This document shows, one piece after another, positions 32,910 through 42,063 of a stretch of 64,000 nt of DNA. How positions within the stretch are numbered: position 1 is the first letter of the stretch; each line of letters starts with the position of its first letter. The stretch lies in contig NZ_QKRA01000001.1 in NCBI RefSeq assembly GCF_003362755.1, forward strand, positions 496,001-560,000, read 5' to 3'. The notes under the pieces were generated by a model that worked only from the letters and a program-made list of their open reading frames with translations, made no database searches and was not told the origin of the DNA. The position numbers were made by a program, and so were the translations under genes. The DNA comes from Marinomonas piezotolerans (GTDB lineage Bacteria; Pseudomonadota; Gammaproteobacteria; Pseudomonadales; Marinomonadaceae).

Positions 32910-35900
32910 ATGAAGAAGTTAAATCGAATTGTTCTCGTTAACTGGTACCTTTTAGGGGCCGAAGAGATCAACATACGAGGCAATACAGCGATTATCGGGC
33001 CAACCGGCTCTGGTAAATCGTCTTTACTCGATGCCATTCAGACCGTACTAACTGGCGCAAGTAAACGACATCTTAACTACAACGCTAGTGCAAACGACGG
33101 CAAAGCCTCTGGTCGAAGTATACGATCATATATTCTGGGCATGATTGACTCTGGACAAGCGAGCGAGAAAGTTTCTGGTGCGCAAACTCGTCAGGATGCT
33201 ATAGCATACCTAGCTCTTGTATTTGAAGACGAAAATAGTGGTAAAGAAACAACCGTTGGGTTATGCCTATCTGCTTCACTCGCGTCTCCTGAAGAAGATG
33301 TACTTGGTAGGTTTGTGCTATCCAACTACGGAGTTAGGCGCGAGGATTTCGTTGAAATCTTAGGCACTAAACAATACAAAGCAAAACCTTGGCTAGAAGT
33401 TCGTGAAGCCATGAAAAAAGTATGTTTGGATCCGTACATCAAATCCGGTAGCGCATCGGCTACCCAATACATGAACCGTTATTTGGAAGAATTAAGCCCG
33501 AGTTCAGATCAGCTTATTTCACTTGACGGATTTATGAAGAACTTCAAAAACGCGCTCAAGTTTGTACCGATCGCCTCACCCACACGATTTGTGCAAGACT
33601 TCGTTTTGGCAGAAGCGCCCCTTCAAGTAGGCGCCTACCAGAAGTCTTTGGCTGAATACCGTCAGCTTGAGGCCAAGACGCAAGAAGTGGCTAAACGAAT
33701 TGATGATCTCAAAGCGATACAAGTGGAGTGTGATAAAAAACGCCAGCAAGAACAGACAGTTGTTAATTATCAGTGGATCGCGACGGAGGCTCGTGTTGAT
33801 CAACTCGGTAGCAAACAAGATGAGATTCAAGATCAATACGAGGGCTTCAAAGAACGAGAAGAAGAAATTGATGAAGAAATCGTTGCTCAGTCAAACCTAC
33901 TAAAGCAGTTACAAGGGCAGTTAGTTCGCTTAGAACAACAATATGAGCATTCTGACGTCGGCCTAAAATTACAGCAGTTAGAACAAAGTAAAAAACTGTT
34001 GACCCTTGAAGGGCAGCAAGACAAAAAGCTGGTGATACAGGCCCATCAAGTGCTGCAGTTAATGGCAGCACTGCATACCTTTGAAGATATTTTGTCTGCA
34101 AAGGTTAGAGCATTAATTGATGACGCATCAGATGCAGCTCAAAATATCGACGCTCAAGGCAATATACTGGGCAGCGCTAAGGTAGTCAGTAAACTTTTAG
34201 CGAACTTAAATGACGCACTGGATGAAGATAAAGCCGCGTTATTTCAACAGCGCACTCAGCTAAACAGGCACATACTAAATCTGAAAGATGAGTGTCGTCA
34301 GTTAGAATCTGATGTTTCTTCCTTAAAGGGTGGTTCGAGCCCGTTATCTCCTAATGTTAAGAAATTAATTGCTTTGTTGGACCAAGCCAATATAAAAGCA
34401 ACGCCGTTGAGTCATCTTGCCGAAGTGACTGACCATAAATGGCAGGATGCCATCGAAGGTTATTTAGGCAGCCAGCGCGAGGCACTCATTGTCCCTCCAG
34501 ACGACGCTGAAGAAGCAATTCGCATATTCCGAGCGCATCGTCGTCAATTAATGGGGTGTCGAGTCATCGATACCACGCAGACACGTCTATGGATAAATCG
34601 TGGCGATAGTCGCTCAGTACTTCAATATATACGTTGCTCTGATGATCATGCTCAAGCATATTTAAATCGTCGTTTAGGTGGCATTAAGCCGGTTGATACA
34701 GAGCGCGAGTTGCTGCGTGAAGACAGTGCAATGACAGCAGACGGAATGTTAAAACTATCCGGCACTATTTCAACAATTCGTTTTACACCGCACATGATGG
34801 TGGGCATAAATACCGACGGCATGCGTAAATCACGAGAAGCCCAACTTCAGAAGCTCAGTGCTGAATTGCTTGATTATATGAAGACAGATCAGCGCCTTGA
34901 ACAAGCAGACAGTTTGCTCAGTCGAGTTATGGCTTCAAACCAAATTGATACAGCTGCTCTAAACGATGCGGGTAGTTCCAACACACGCAACACTCAAGAT
35001 TTAGCAGACATTCAGGCACAAATTGACGGTTTGTTGCAAAATGATGATCAGGACCTCCAAGAACGAATAGACAGCCTAAAAGAACGAATTGCAGTTATTG
35101 AGTTAGAGCACAAAAAGCTCGATCGAGAGCGCCAGCAAATAGCCGAACAATATGGCTCATTAAACACGCAAAAATCACAACTTGCCGAAGCTCTAGCAGC
35201 GCTAGACGAGGAGCGAACGCGAATTACCGCTAACCAGCTATTTAATGCTGAGTTTGCAAGTGAGCGCTATGAGCTACTCGAGTCGAGTATGGTGAGCGGT
35301 GCGGCCATTTATAAAGAAGCAATGAGCCGATCTGAAAAAGCCTCAGAAAAAGTACGCTCTTTTGATCAAAAAGTCCGTAAAGAGGTGGCAGATCATTACG
35401 CAAAATACCATAACAGCAATTTAGATGATGACATTCAACTTGATTATCTGGAGTCAAAGTTTGAAGAGTTTGAGCATTATGTTACACATCAGATCGAAGT
35501 ACTAAGTGAGACTGAGCTAGCGAAATATGCTAAACGTGCAGAGCTTGCAAGACGAGAAGCTGAAGAGACCTTCCGCAGCGATTATGTATCCAAACTTAAA
35601 GACTCTCTTGATCAAGTGGCTCATATCATTAAAGAGTTGAATCACAGCTTAAAACGCCGCCCCTTCAACCAAGAGGTGTATCAGTTCCGTTTCTACCCAA
35701 ATGGAGACATGAAAGATATACTGGATTTGGTGGCGAAGTTTAGCTCTCTTGACCAAGCAAATGTTGGTGGCTTATTTGACCCAGAGCAGACAGGTGACCC
35801 TGAGCATGCAAAAGCGATCTCTGTGATTCAAGAGCTAATCAATGACGAAGAAAAGCAAAAAGACTTAGCTGACTACCGCAAATTTTATAACTTTGAAGTC

Positions 35901-36332
35901 GATATCTTGGATCTTGAAGGACAGAAGAAAACAACGCTGTCGCAACGTATTCAAACGGGTTCAGGTGGTGAGCACCAAATACCTTTTTATCTTGCTATTG
36001 CGGCAGCGCTTTCTACAACATACCGTCTTCACGAAACAATGGACGGAGACATTGTTGGGGGGTTCTCGTTGGCCATGTTTGATGAAGCATTCAATAAGAT
36101 TGATATGGCGAAAACATCAACCTGTATGGGCTTTATGAGAGACATTGGTCTTCAAGTTATTGCGGCTGCGCCAGACGATAAGAGGTCCGTTATGGCCGCA
36201 AATATGGACACGATTATCAGTGTATGGAGAGAAGGCGGAGCGGTTTCGCTCGATATCGCGTATCCAAAGAATAAAGGTCAATTATTATTAAGCGGCGACA
36301 ATGAATCAAGCGCTGAAGAAACCGTGCAGTAA
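32910..36332 (+). CDS. mksB: SMC-like condensin ATPase MksB (MukB / JetC-like)
   Basis: A 1140-residue SMC-type ATPase. The Walker A is GPTGSGKSS (30-38). Long coiled-coil arms run about 230-480 and 640-930, with a short hinge-like globular region between (about 480-640). The ABC signature SGGEHQIPFYLAIAAAL begins near 1018, and Walker B is LAMFDEAF near 1053-1060. It should extrude DNA loops with MksF and MksE. The length matches JetC (about 1100) better than Pseudomonas MksB. No JetD/MksG Toprim nuclease follows; the next genes are BolA-like and STAS. GAGG precedes ATG 32910. Confidence 0.88.
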   Translation: MKKLNRIVLVNWYLLGAEEINIRGNTAIIGPTGSGKSSLLDAIQTVLTGASKRHLNYNASANDGKASGRSIRSYILGMIDSGQASEKVSGAQTRQDAIAYLALVFEDENSGKETTVGLCLSASLASPEEDVLGRFVLSNYGVRREDFVEILGTKQYKAKPWLEVREAMKKVCLDPYIKSGSASATQYMNRYLEELSPSSDQLISLDGFMKNFKNALKFVPIASPTRFVQDFVLAEAPLQVGAYQKSLAEYRQLEAKTQEVAKRIDDLKAIQVECDKKRQQEQTVVNYQWIATEARVDQLGSKQDEIQDQYEGFKEREEEIDEEIVAQSNLLKQLQGQLVRLEQQYEHSDVGLKLQQLEQSKKLLTLEGQQDKKLVIQAHQVLQLMAALHTFEDILSAKVRALIDDASDAAQNIDAQGNILGSAKVVSKLLANLNDALDEDKAALFQQRTQLNRHILNLKDECRQLESDVSSLKGGSSPLSPNVKKLIALLDQANIKATPLSHLAEVTDHKWQDAIEGYLGSQREALIVPPDDAEEAIRIFRAHRRQLMGCRVIDTTQTRLWINRGDSRSVLQYIRCSDDHAQAYLNRRLGGIKPVDTERELLREDSAMTADGMLKLSGTISTIRFTPHMMVGINTDGMRKSREAQLQKLSAELLDYMKTDQRLEQADSLLSRVMASNQIDTAALNDAGSSNTRNTQDLADIQAQIDGLLQNDDQDLQERIDSLKERIAVIELEHKKLDRERQQIAEQYGSLNTQKSQLAEALAALDEERTRITANQLFNAEFASERYELLESSMVSGAAIYKEAMSRSEKASEKVRSFDQKVRKEVADHYAKYHNSNLDDDIQLDYLESKFEEFEHYVTHQIEVLSETELAKYAKRAELARREAEETFRSDYVSKLKDSLDQVAHIIKELNHSLKRRPFNQEVYQFRFYPNGDMKDILDLVAKFSSLDQANVGGLFDPEQTGDPEHAKAISVIQELINDEEKQKDLADYRKFYNFEVDILDLEGQKKTTLSQRIQTGSGGEHQIPFYLAIAAALSTTYRLHETMDGDIVGGFSLAMFDEAFNKIDMAKTSTCMGFMRDIGLQVIAAAPDDKRSVMAANMDTIISVWREGGAVSLDIAYPKNKGQLLLSGDNESSAEETVQ

Positions 36333-36348
36333 AACGTTTGGAGGTTAC

Positions 36349-36657
36349 ATGCAAATCGAAAGTGAAATTCGAGAAACAATAACGAGAGCGTTTAACGTAC
36401 ATCATCTTGAATTGGAAAACGAGAGCTACAAGCACAATGTGCCAGCTGGGAGTGAATCGCATTTTAAGTTAACACTGATTAGTAATGCTTTCACCGGAAT
36501 GAGGGCTGTTCAGCGGCATCAGTTGGTATACGGAGCTCTGACGGATCAAATGAGCAAGATTCACGCGCTAGCGCTACACTTGTATACGGATGAGGAATGG
36601 GAAGCTCGTAAATTTGATGCGCCAGACTCCCCTGAATGCTTGGGAGGAGAGCGCTAA
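36349..36657 (+). CDS. BolA-family protein
   Basis: A 102-residue BolA/IbaG-type protein. The core HFKLTLISNAFTGMRAVQRHQLVYGAL (about 42-68) is the BolA signature, including the conserved H and the RHQ residues. BolA proteins partner monothiol glutaredoxins in iron-sulfur handling and can affect transcription. The start ATG 36349 follows a TGGAGG site, 16 bases after the mksB stop. The nearest glutaredoxin-like gene in the window is about 12 kb away. Cotranscription with mksB is plausible but not proven. Confidence 0.88.
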   Translation: MQIESEIRETITRAFNVHHLELENESYKHNVPAGSESHFKLTLISNAFTGMRAVQRHQLVYGALTDQMSKIHALALHLYTDEEWEARKFDAPDSPECLGGER

Positions 36658-36675
36658 GCGCTCAATGTACACAAT

Positions 36676-36978
36676 ATGAGTATTTCGGTAAGCGTAGAAG
36701 ATAACAAGGGAATCGTTGAAATTGCTGTTATAGGTAGCTTCGACTTCTCGTTATTCAATGACTTTAGATTGGCATATACTGATTTTATAGATCAGTACGA
36801 TCATTTCGTTGTCAACATGGAAAATGTCGAATACCTCGACAGCGCTGCACTGGGAATGCTACTTAGCATGAAGGCTGCGCTAAGCTCAGAGGCTCGGATT
36901 GAGATTATTAAAGCCAACGATTTCATTCGCAATATTTTAATGATCAGTCGCTTTGATAAGCGCTTTGAAATTTCGTAA
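36676..36978 (+). CDS. STAS-domain protein (anti-sigma-factor antagonist-like)
   Basis: A 100-residue single STAS domain. VEYLDSAALGMLLSM (51-65) is the helical motif that includes the phosphorylatable serine (Ser56) of SpoIIAA-like antagonists. These proteins act in partner-switching modules with a kinase and phosphatase, but no partner is visible nearby. It lies 18 bases after the BolA-like gene and ends just before a strong bidirectional terminator, so it may be the last gene of the mks transcript. Targets are unknown. Confidence 0.88.
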   Translation: MSISVSVEDNKGIVEIAVIGSFDFSLFNDFRLAYTDFIDQYDHFVVNMENVEYLDSAALGMLLSMKAALSSEARIEIIKANDFIRNILMISRFDKRFEIS

Positions 36979-36997
36979 GTCAGGGATGGATGGACAG

Positions 36998-37027
36998 AAA
37001 AAAAGAGAGCCAATGGCTCTCTTTTTT
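36998..37027. terminator. Bidirectional terminator between the STAS gene and gcvP
   Basis: AAAAAAGAGAGCC (from 36998) and GGCTCTCTTTTTT pair across AAT. A-runs and T-runs flank both sides, so both the plus-strand mks group and the minus-strand gcvP can stop here. Confidence 0.9.
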
Positions 37028-37032
37028 ATTGC

Positions 37033-39891
37033 TTAGCTTTCGTAGCTTTCTATAGGAGGGCATTCGCAGAATAGATTACGGTCACCGTAAACATTATCAA
37101 TGCGCCCAACTGGAGGCCAATATTTGCGATCTTTAATCCAAGCCAATGGATACGCTGCCTCTTCACGGCTGTAAGCATGTTGCCAATCTGTTTCAAGAAG
37201 ACACGCGGCTGTATGAGGAGCATTAACCAATGGGTTGTCTTCAAGCGTCCAGTCACCGTTTTGAACTTTGGCGATCTCAGATCTTATCTGAATCATCGCG
37301 TCACAGAAGCGATCTAATTCCTCACGGTTTTCTGATTCAGTTGGCTCAATCATTAAAGTCCCTGCCACCGGAAAGGACATGGTAGGAGCATGGAAACCGA
37401 AATCCATTAGCCGTTTCGCGATATCTTCTTCGGAGATACCTGATTCGGCTTTTAAAGGTCGGATATCGATAATGCACTCATGAGCTACCGTGCCATTTTT
37501 ACCAGTATATAAAACTGGATAGTGTTGTTCTAAACGCTTAGCAATATAGTTTGCATTCAAAATAGCGTTAAATGTCGCTTCTTTTAAGCCACGGTCGCCC
37601 ATCATCTTAATGTACATCCACGTGATCACAAGAATGCTAGCCGAACCATAAGGTGCGGCAGATACTGCACCGTGCTGAACATCATTTTGTACAACAGGAG
37701 ACACCGCATGACCTGGTAAGAAGGGCGCAAGATGAGATTTGACACCAATTGGACCCATACCTGGCCCGCCACCACCGTGTGGGATACAGAATGTCTTATG
37801 TAGATTCAGGTGTGATACGTCGCCACCGAAACTGCCTGGAGGAGCGATACCCACCAAAGCATTTAAGTTGGCGCCGTCGATGTATACTTGGCCGCCATTG
37901 TTATGAACGATTTCACATACTTCGCGAATTTGTTCTTCAAACACACCGTGAGTAGAAGGGTAAGTTGCCATGATGCAACTAAGATTATCAGTGTATTTCT
38001 CGGCCTTCTCTTTCAAATCATCGATATCGATGTTGCCGTCTTCATCGCACTTAACGATAACAACCTTCATGCCAGCGAGAGCGGCCGAAGCAGGGTTGGT
38101 GCCGTGTGCCGAGCTTGGAATAAGACAAATGTTGCGCTGATCATCACCGCGAGATTTATGGTACTTATCTATTGCCAAAAGCCCTGCATATTCACCTTGT
38201 GCCCCCGAATTGGGCTGTAGCGAGATGGTGTCATAACCTGTTGCTTTAGAAAGCATGCTAATCAAATCGTTTAGCAATGTTTGATAGCCACCCACTTGCG
38301 ATTTAGGTGCGAATGGATGAATACGACCAAATTCAGGCCAAGTAACAGGGATCATTTCAGAAGCAGAGTTCAGCTTCATGGTACATGATCCGAGCGGGAT
38401 CATACTTTGGTTCAGTGCAATGTCTTTTACTTCCAGCTGACGCAAGTAGCGCATAAGCTCGGTTTCACTGTGATGAGTATTAAAAACCGGGTGCGTCAAA
38501 ATGGCGTCTTGACGTTGCATATCAGTTGGAATGCCTAACGAGATTTCTTGATCAAGTAGACTTTCATCCAATGAAACTCCAAAGCTGTCCGCCAAATTAC
38601 GTAAATCTTCGATGGTGCTGGTTTCGCTGAACGATAATGACAAGGATGCACTATCAACTTGGTATAGGTTAATCCCTTTGTCTGCGGCAGCCTTAAAGAT
38701 CGTCAGAGTTTTATCGTGTGTTTTCACTTTAAGCGTATCGAAATGGGTAGCATTAACAGAGTAATGCCCTGATAAAGCTTGAGCGAATACGTGAGTAAAC
38801 CCAGCAACCCTTGTCGCAATCTTCTTCAATCCTTGCGGACCATGATACACCGCATAAAAGCCAGCCATCATTGCAAGCAGGGCTTGTGCTGTACAAATAT
38901 TAGACGTCGCTTTTTCACGACGAATATGCTGTTCTCGCGTCTGCATCGCCATACGCAATGCAGGTTTATTGTGTGAATCTCTTGATACACCAATAACGCG
39001 ACCCGGCATAGATCGCTTAAATTTATCTTTAGTTGCGAGAAATGCTGCGTGAGGTCCACCGAATCCCATTGGCACACCAAGGCGTTGAGCACTACCTATA
39101 ACAATATCAGCACCTAGTTCGCCAGGTGATTTAAGTAATACCAATGATAATAGATCAACGGCAACTGATACTAATGCCCCTTGTTCATGAACCTGCGCGA
39201 TAGATGCGGTGATATCAGTCACCTGCCCATCTGTTCCTGGGTACTGAAAAATCGCACCGAAAACATCGTATTCAGATACGGTGTCGGCATCATCAACGAC
39301 AACTTCAATATCTAGCAATTCTGCACGCGTTTTAACAACATCGATGGTCTGTGGAAGCACATTGTTCGCGACAAATAAACGATTGCCCTTTTTCTTGCCT
39401 GCACGCTGCATCAAAGTCATTGCCTCGGCCGCGGCAGTCGCTTCATCTAATAAAGAAGCATTTGAGATTTCCATACCAGTCAGGTCGATGACGACTTGTT
39501 GGAAGTTTAAAAGAGCTTCTAATCGTCCCTGAGAAATTTCAGGTTGGTAAGGCGTATAAGCGGTGTACCAACCTGGGTTTTCTAGGAGATTACGTAGAAT
39601 GGGAGTGGGCACAATAGTGTCGTGATACCCCATCCCAATATAGCTACGGGCGATTTTATTGTTTTCAGCAATTTCTTTTAATTGCGATAGTGCATCATTT
39701 TCACTAACTGGCTCTTTTGACATATCAAGATTGGCGAGACGAATGGCACTAGGAATAGTGTTCTCGATGAGTTGGTCTAATGATTCAAAACCAATGGTAC
39801 TGAGCATCGAAGTTTGTTCAGTCGAATCTGGGCCGATGTGGCGTGCGATGAATTCGTCTTTGCCTAGCAAGTCGCGGATACACGATGTCAT
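37033..39891 (-). CDS. gcvP: Glycine dehydrogenase (decarboxylating), P protein
   Basis: GcvP decarboxylates glycine with PLP and passes the aminomethyl group to lipoylated GcvH. The 952-residue length is the fused P1-P2 form typical of gammaproteobacteria. The N-terminal FIARHIGPD and YIGMGYHDT, and the PLP-lysine block [22 protein letters not shown] in the C-terminal half, identify it. An AGGTGA site precedes ATG 39891. It lies last in glyA-gcvH-gcvP on the minus strand, beyond a stem-loop in the gcvH-gcvP gap. Confidence 0.97.
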   Translation of the reverse strand: MTSCIRDLLGKDEFIARHIGPDSTEQTSMLSTIGFESLDQLIENTIPSAIRLANLDMSKEPVSENDALSQLKEIAENNKIARSYIGMGYHDTIVPTPILRNLLENPGWYTAYTPYQPEISQGRLEALLNFQQVVIDLTGMEISNASLLDEATAAAEAMTLMQRAGKKKGNRLFVANNVLPQTIDVVKTRAELLDIEVVVDDADTVSEYDVFGAIFQYPGTDGQVTDITASIAQVHEQGALVSVAVDLLSLVLLKSPGELGADIVIGSAQRLGVPMGFGGPHAAFLATKDKFKRSMPGRVIGVSRDSHNKPALRMAMQTREQHIRREKATSNICTAQALLAMMAGFYAVYHGPQGLKKIATRVAGFTHVFAQALSGHYSVNATHFDTLKVKTHDKTLTIFKAAADKGINLYQVDSASLSLSFSETSTIEDLRNLADSFGVSLDESLLDQEISLGIPTDMQRQDAILTHPVFNTHHSETELMRYLRQLEVKDIALNQSMIPLGSCTMKLNSASEMIPVTWPEFGRIHPFAPKSQVGGYQTLLNDLISMLSKATGYDTISLQPNSGAQGEYAGLLAIDKYHKSRGDDQRNICLIPSSAHGTNPASAALAGMKVVIVKCDEDGNIDIDDLKEKAEKYTDNLSCIMATYPSTHGVFEEQIREVCEIVHNNGGQVYIDGANLNALVGIAPPGSFGGDVSHLNLHKTFCIPHGGGGPGMGPIGVKSHLAPFLPGHAVSPVVQNDVQHGAVSAAPYGSASILVITWMYIKMMGDRGLKEATFNAILNANYIAKRLEQHYPVLYTGKNGTVAHECIIDIRPLKAESGISEEDIAKRLMDFGFHAPTMSFPVAGTLMIEPTESENREELDRFCDAMIQIRSEIAKVQNGDWTLEDNPLVNAPHTAACLLETDWQHAYSREEAAYPLAWIKDRKYWPPVGRIDNVYGDRNLFCECPPIESYES

Positions 39892-39930
39892 GTAAGGTCA
39901 CCTATAAAAGAAATTGCAAGAAGAGAAGAG

Positions 39931-39954
39931 AACACCCCTATAGTTAGGGGTGTT
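39931..39954 (-). terminator. Stem-loop between gcvH and gcvP
   Basis: AACACCCCTA (39931-39940) and TAGGGGTGTT (39945-39954) form a perfect 10-base stem with a 4-base loop. On the minus strand it is followed by a TTCTCTTCTC-rich tract, so it could be a leaky terminator or RNA processing site that lowers gcvP relative to gcvH. Confidence 0.55.
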
Positions 39955-39963
39955 GGATCGAAG

Positions 39964-40347
39964 CTATGCTATTGTGCTTGCGTATGCGTCAGCATCGAGA
40001 AGCTTGTCTAGTTCTGATGGATCGCTTAATTTGATTTTCGCAATCCACGCTTCACCGTAAGGTGATTCGTTTACCAATTCGGGAGAATCATCAAGTGCTT
40101 CATTTACTTCTACAACCTCGCCTGAAACAGGTGCGTAAATATCAGAAGCGGCTTTAACAGACTCTACTAGCGAAAACTGCTCAGTGGCAGTCGTTTCTGA
40201 CCCCACATCAGGAAGCTCAAGGTATACCACATCGCCTAATAGTTCTTGCGCGTGATCTGAGATACCAACGGTAACGGTGCCATCACCGTTGTCCAAAACC
40301 CATTCGTGTGAGTCAGCATATTTAAGGTTAGATGGAATATCGCTCAT
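39964..40347 (-). CDS. gcvH: Glycine cleavage system H protein
   Basis: GcvH is the lipoylated shuttle of the glycine cleavage system. The 127-residue protein starts at ATG 40347 (AAAGGAC site), preferred to TTG 40353. The lipoyl lysine is Lys65 in [12 protein letters not shown], and the HEWV N-terminal motif and the [14 protein letters not shown]-terminal stretch are typical. It lies 50 bases downstream of glyA with a hairpin between, and 72 bases upstream of gcvP. Confidence 0.97.
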   Translation of the reverse strand: MSDIPSNLKYADSHEWVLDNGDGTVTVGISDHAQELLGDVVYLELPDVGSETTATEQFSLVESVKAASDIYAPVSGEVVEVNEALDDSPELVNESPYGEAWIAKIKLSDPSELDKLLDADAYASTIA

Positions 40348-40368
40348 GGCCAAATGTCCTTTAAAATT

Positions 40369-40388
40369 GCCCGAGCAAGCACTCGGGC
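40369..40388 (-). other. Stem-loop between glyA and gcvH
   Basis: GCCCGAG (40369-40375) and CTCGGGC (40382-40388) pair across a 6-base loop. On the minus strand the stem is followed by AATTTTAAAGG, the gcvH ribosome-site region. A weak attenuator or processing signal that sets the glyA/gcvH ratio fits the position. Confidence 0.45.
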
Positions 40389-40397
40389 GTGAATGGA

Positions 40398-41675
40398 TTA
40401 ACGGTAAAGAGGGAATTGCTTACAAAGCTCTTGTACTTCAGCTTTTACGCGTGCCTCAACCTCAGCATTACCCTCTGGCTTCTCTACTAAGCCATCAAGT
40501 ACGTCACTGATTAGATTTCCTACTTTACGGAATTCTTGTTCGCCGAAGCCACGAGAGGTCGCTGCTGGCGTGCCTAGGCGAATACCAGAAGTGATCATTG
40601 GTTTTTCAGTGTCGAACGGAATACCGTTTTTGTTACAAGTAATGCCAGCGCGTTCAAGAGCAGCATCAGCAGCGTTACCTTTAAGGCCTTTAGGGCGAAG
40701 GTCCACAAGCATTAAGTGTGTGTCAGTACCGCCAGTTACGATGCCATAACCACGTTCAACCATTACGGCCGCCAGAGTTTTAGCGTTTGCAACCACTTGA
40801 GCAATGTAGTCTTTGAATTCTGGTTTCAGAGCTTCGCCGAATGCCACCGCTTTACCAGCGATAACGTGCATTAATGGACCACCTTGGTAACCTGGGAAGA
40901 CTGCTGAGTTAATTTTCTTTCCTAGATCAATGTCGTTGGACAAGATCATGCCACCCCGAGGACCACGCAGTGTTTTGTGCGTAGTTGTTGTCACAACATG
41001 TGCATGAGGTAGTGGAGAAGGGTGTGCACCTGTCGCTACAAGACCCGCAATGTGAGCCATATCTACGAATAAATATGCGCCAACTTTATCTGCGATTTCA
41101 CGAAAACGTTTAAAATCGATTTGACGAGGGATAGCAGAACCACCAGCGATGATCATTTTGGGCTGGCATTCGATCGCTTTCGCTTCGATTGCGTCGTAAT
41201 CAATTAGTAATGTATCAGCGTTTACTTCATATTGAACTGCGTTGAACCATTTGCCTGATTGTGCTGGTGGTGCACCGTGAGTTAAGTGGCCACCAGAAGA
41301 AAGAGACATGCCCATGATAGTATCGCCAGGCTGAAGTAGGGCCAACATCACAGCACCGTTAGCTTGCGCACCAGAATGTGGTTGAACATTTACGAATTCA
41401 CAACCAAATAGCTGCTTAGCACGATCAATCGCTAATTGTTCTGTTACGTCTACAGCTTCACAGCCACCATAATAGCGTTTTTCTGGGTAACCTTCAGCGT
41501 ACTTGTTTGTTAAAACAGAGCCTTGAGCTTCTAAAACTGCTTTTGAAACTATGTTCTCAGACGCGATTAGCTCGATACCAGTTTCTTGACGCTCTTGTTC
41601 TTCTACCAGTGTTGCGTAAAGCTCCGCATCACGCTCTTTAAGTGCTTGGCTGAAAAAGGCTTCAGTGTTCGCCAT
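40398..41675 (-). CDS. glyA: Serine hydroxymethyltransferase
   Basis: GlyA interconverts serine and glycine with tetrahydrofolate. The 425-residue protein starts at ATG 41675, with an AAGAGGA site; the frame extends to 41699, but this start fits the family. The PLP lysine is Lys234 in [12 protein letters not shown], and the ELIASEN N-terminal block and the GSDTHLML-like [13 protein letters not shown] segment are canonical. It heads the glyA-gcvH-gcvP unit, and shares a long divergent control region with gcvT. Confidence 0.97.
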   Translation of the reverse strand: MANTEAFFSQALKERDAELYATLVEEQERQETGIELIASENIVSKAVLEAQGSVLTNKYAEGYPEKRYYGGCEAVDVTEQLAIDRAKQLFGCEFVNVQPHSGAQANGAVMLALLQPGDTIMGMSLSSGGHLTHGAPPAQSGKWFNAVQYEVNADTLLIDYDAIEAKAIECQPKMIIAGGSAIPRQIDFKRFREIADKVGAYLFVDMAHIAGLVATGAHPSPLPHAHVVTTTTHKTLRGPRGGMILSNDIDLGKKINSAVFPGYQGGPLMHVIAGKAVAFGEALKPEFKDYIAQVVANAKTLAAVMVERGYGIVTGGTDTHLMLVDLRPKGLKGNAADAALERAGITCNKNGIPFDTEKPMITSGIRLGTPAATSRGFGEQEFRKVGNLISDVLDGLVEKPEGNAEVEARVKAEVQELCKQFPLYR

Positions 41676-41827
41676 GTTGGGAATCCTCTTAATTAACATT
41701 CATGTCAGTGACATTCTTCGACGATGATTATTCTAACATTTGTGACATCAAAAAAGATGAAAAATGATCATTTACAATGTCGTTTGAGTCATCTGTCTTC
41801 TTACTTTTTTAGAATCATAAACAAAAA

Positions 41828-41843
41828 GTTTCCAATTGGAAAC
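41828..41843. promoter_or_regulatory. Palindromic operator box 1, GTTTCCAATTGGAAAC
   Basis: A perfect 16-base palindrome, 153 bases from the glyA start. It shares GTTTCC/GGAAAC arms with box 3 and the CCAATTGG core with box 2. A dimeric repressor or activator site is the likely meaning. Confidence 0.6.
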
Positions 41844-41898
41844 ACGTGTCGAACAACATTATGACTCACTATTGATATTTTGAAGTCAATAATCGATA

Positions 41899-41912
41899 TA
41901 ACCAATTGGTTA
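41899..41912. promoter_or_regulatory. Palindromic box 2, TAACCAATTGGTTA
   Basis: A perfect 14-base palindrome with the same CCAATTGG centre as box 1, but without its GTTT/AAAC outer arms. It may be a weaker site for the same protein. Confidence 0.45.
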
Positions 41913-42011
41913 AGTATATTATTAGAACGATCCAGTGGTGCGCGATCTGGATATATTTCGCAATATCCACCGCCGAATGGTTGCAAATCACAAAGTGAAC
42001 TTAGATACTTT

Positions 42012-42027
42012 GTTTCCAATAGGAAAC
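42012..42027. promoter_or_regulatory. Palindromic box 3, GTTTCCAATAGGAAAC
   Basis: Identical to box 1 except one base in the centre (T to A). It lies 36 bases before the gcvT start, where a bound protein would block or contact RNA polymerase. Boxes 1 and 3 are 184 bases apart centre to centre. Confidence 0.6.
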
Positions 42028-42063
42028 TTATACTTCTAGTCAGAATATTATGCAGAGGTGCTC

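Larger units (their letters stand above)
41676..42063. promoter_or_regulatory. Divergent glyA/gcvT control region with palindromic boxes
   Basis: This 388-base gene-free, AT-rich stretch separates glyA (minus) from gcvT (plus). It carries three related palindromes, listed separately. I looked for the conserved cores of a glycine riboswitch and found none. The clustering suggests cooperative binding by one regulator acting on both arms. Promoter elements are not clear enough to place. Confidence 0.7.

Noticed and set aside
36333..36998. JetD/MksG nuclease gene after mksB
   Set aside because: The two frames here are BolA-like and STAS proteins; neither has a Toprim motif or the expected length.
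41676..42063. Glycine riboswitch upstream of gcvT
   Set aside because: No conserved core pairings or loops of the class are visible; the region instead has palindromic boxes.
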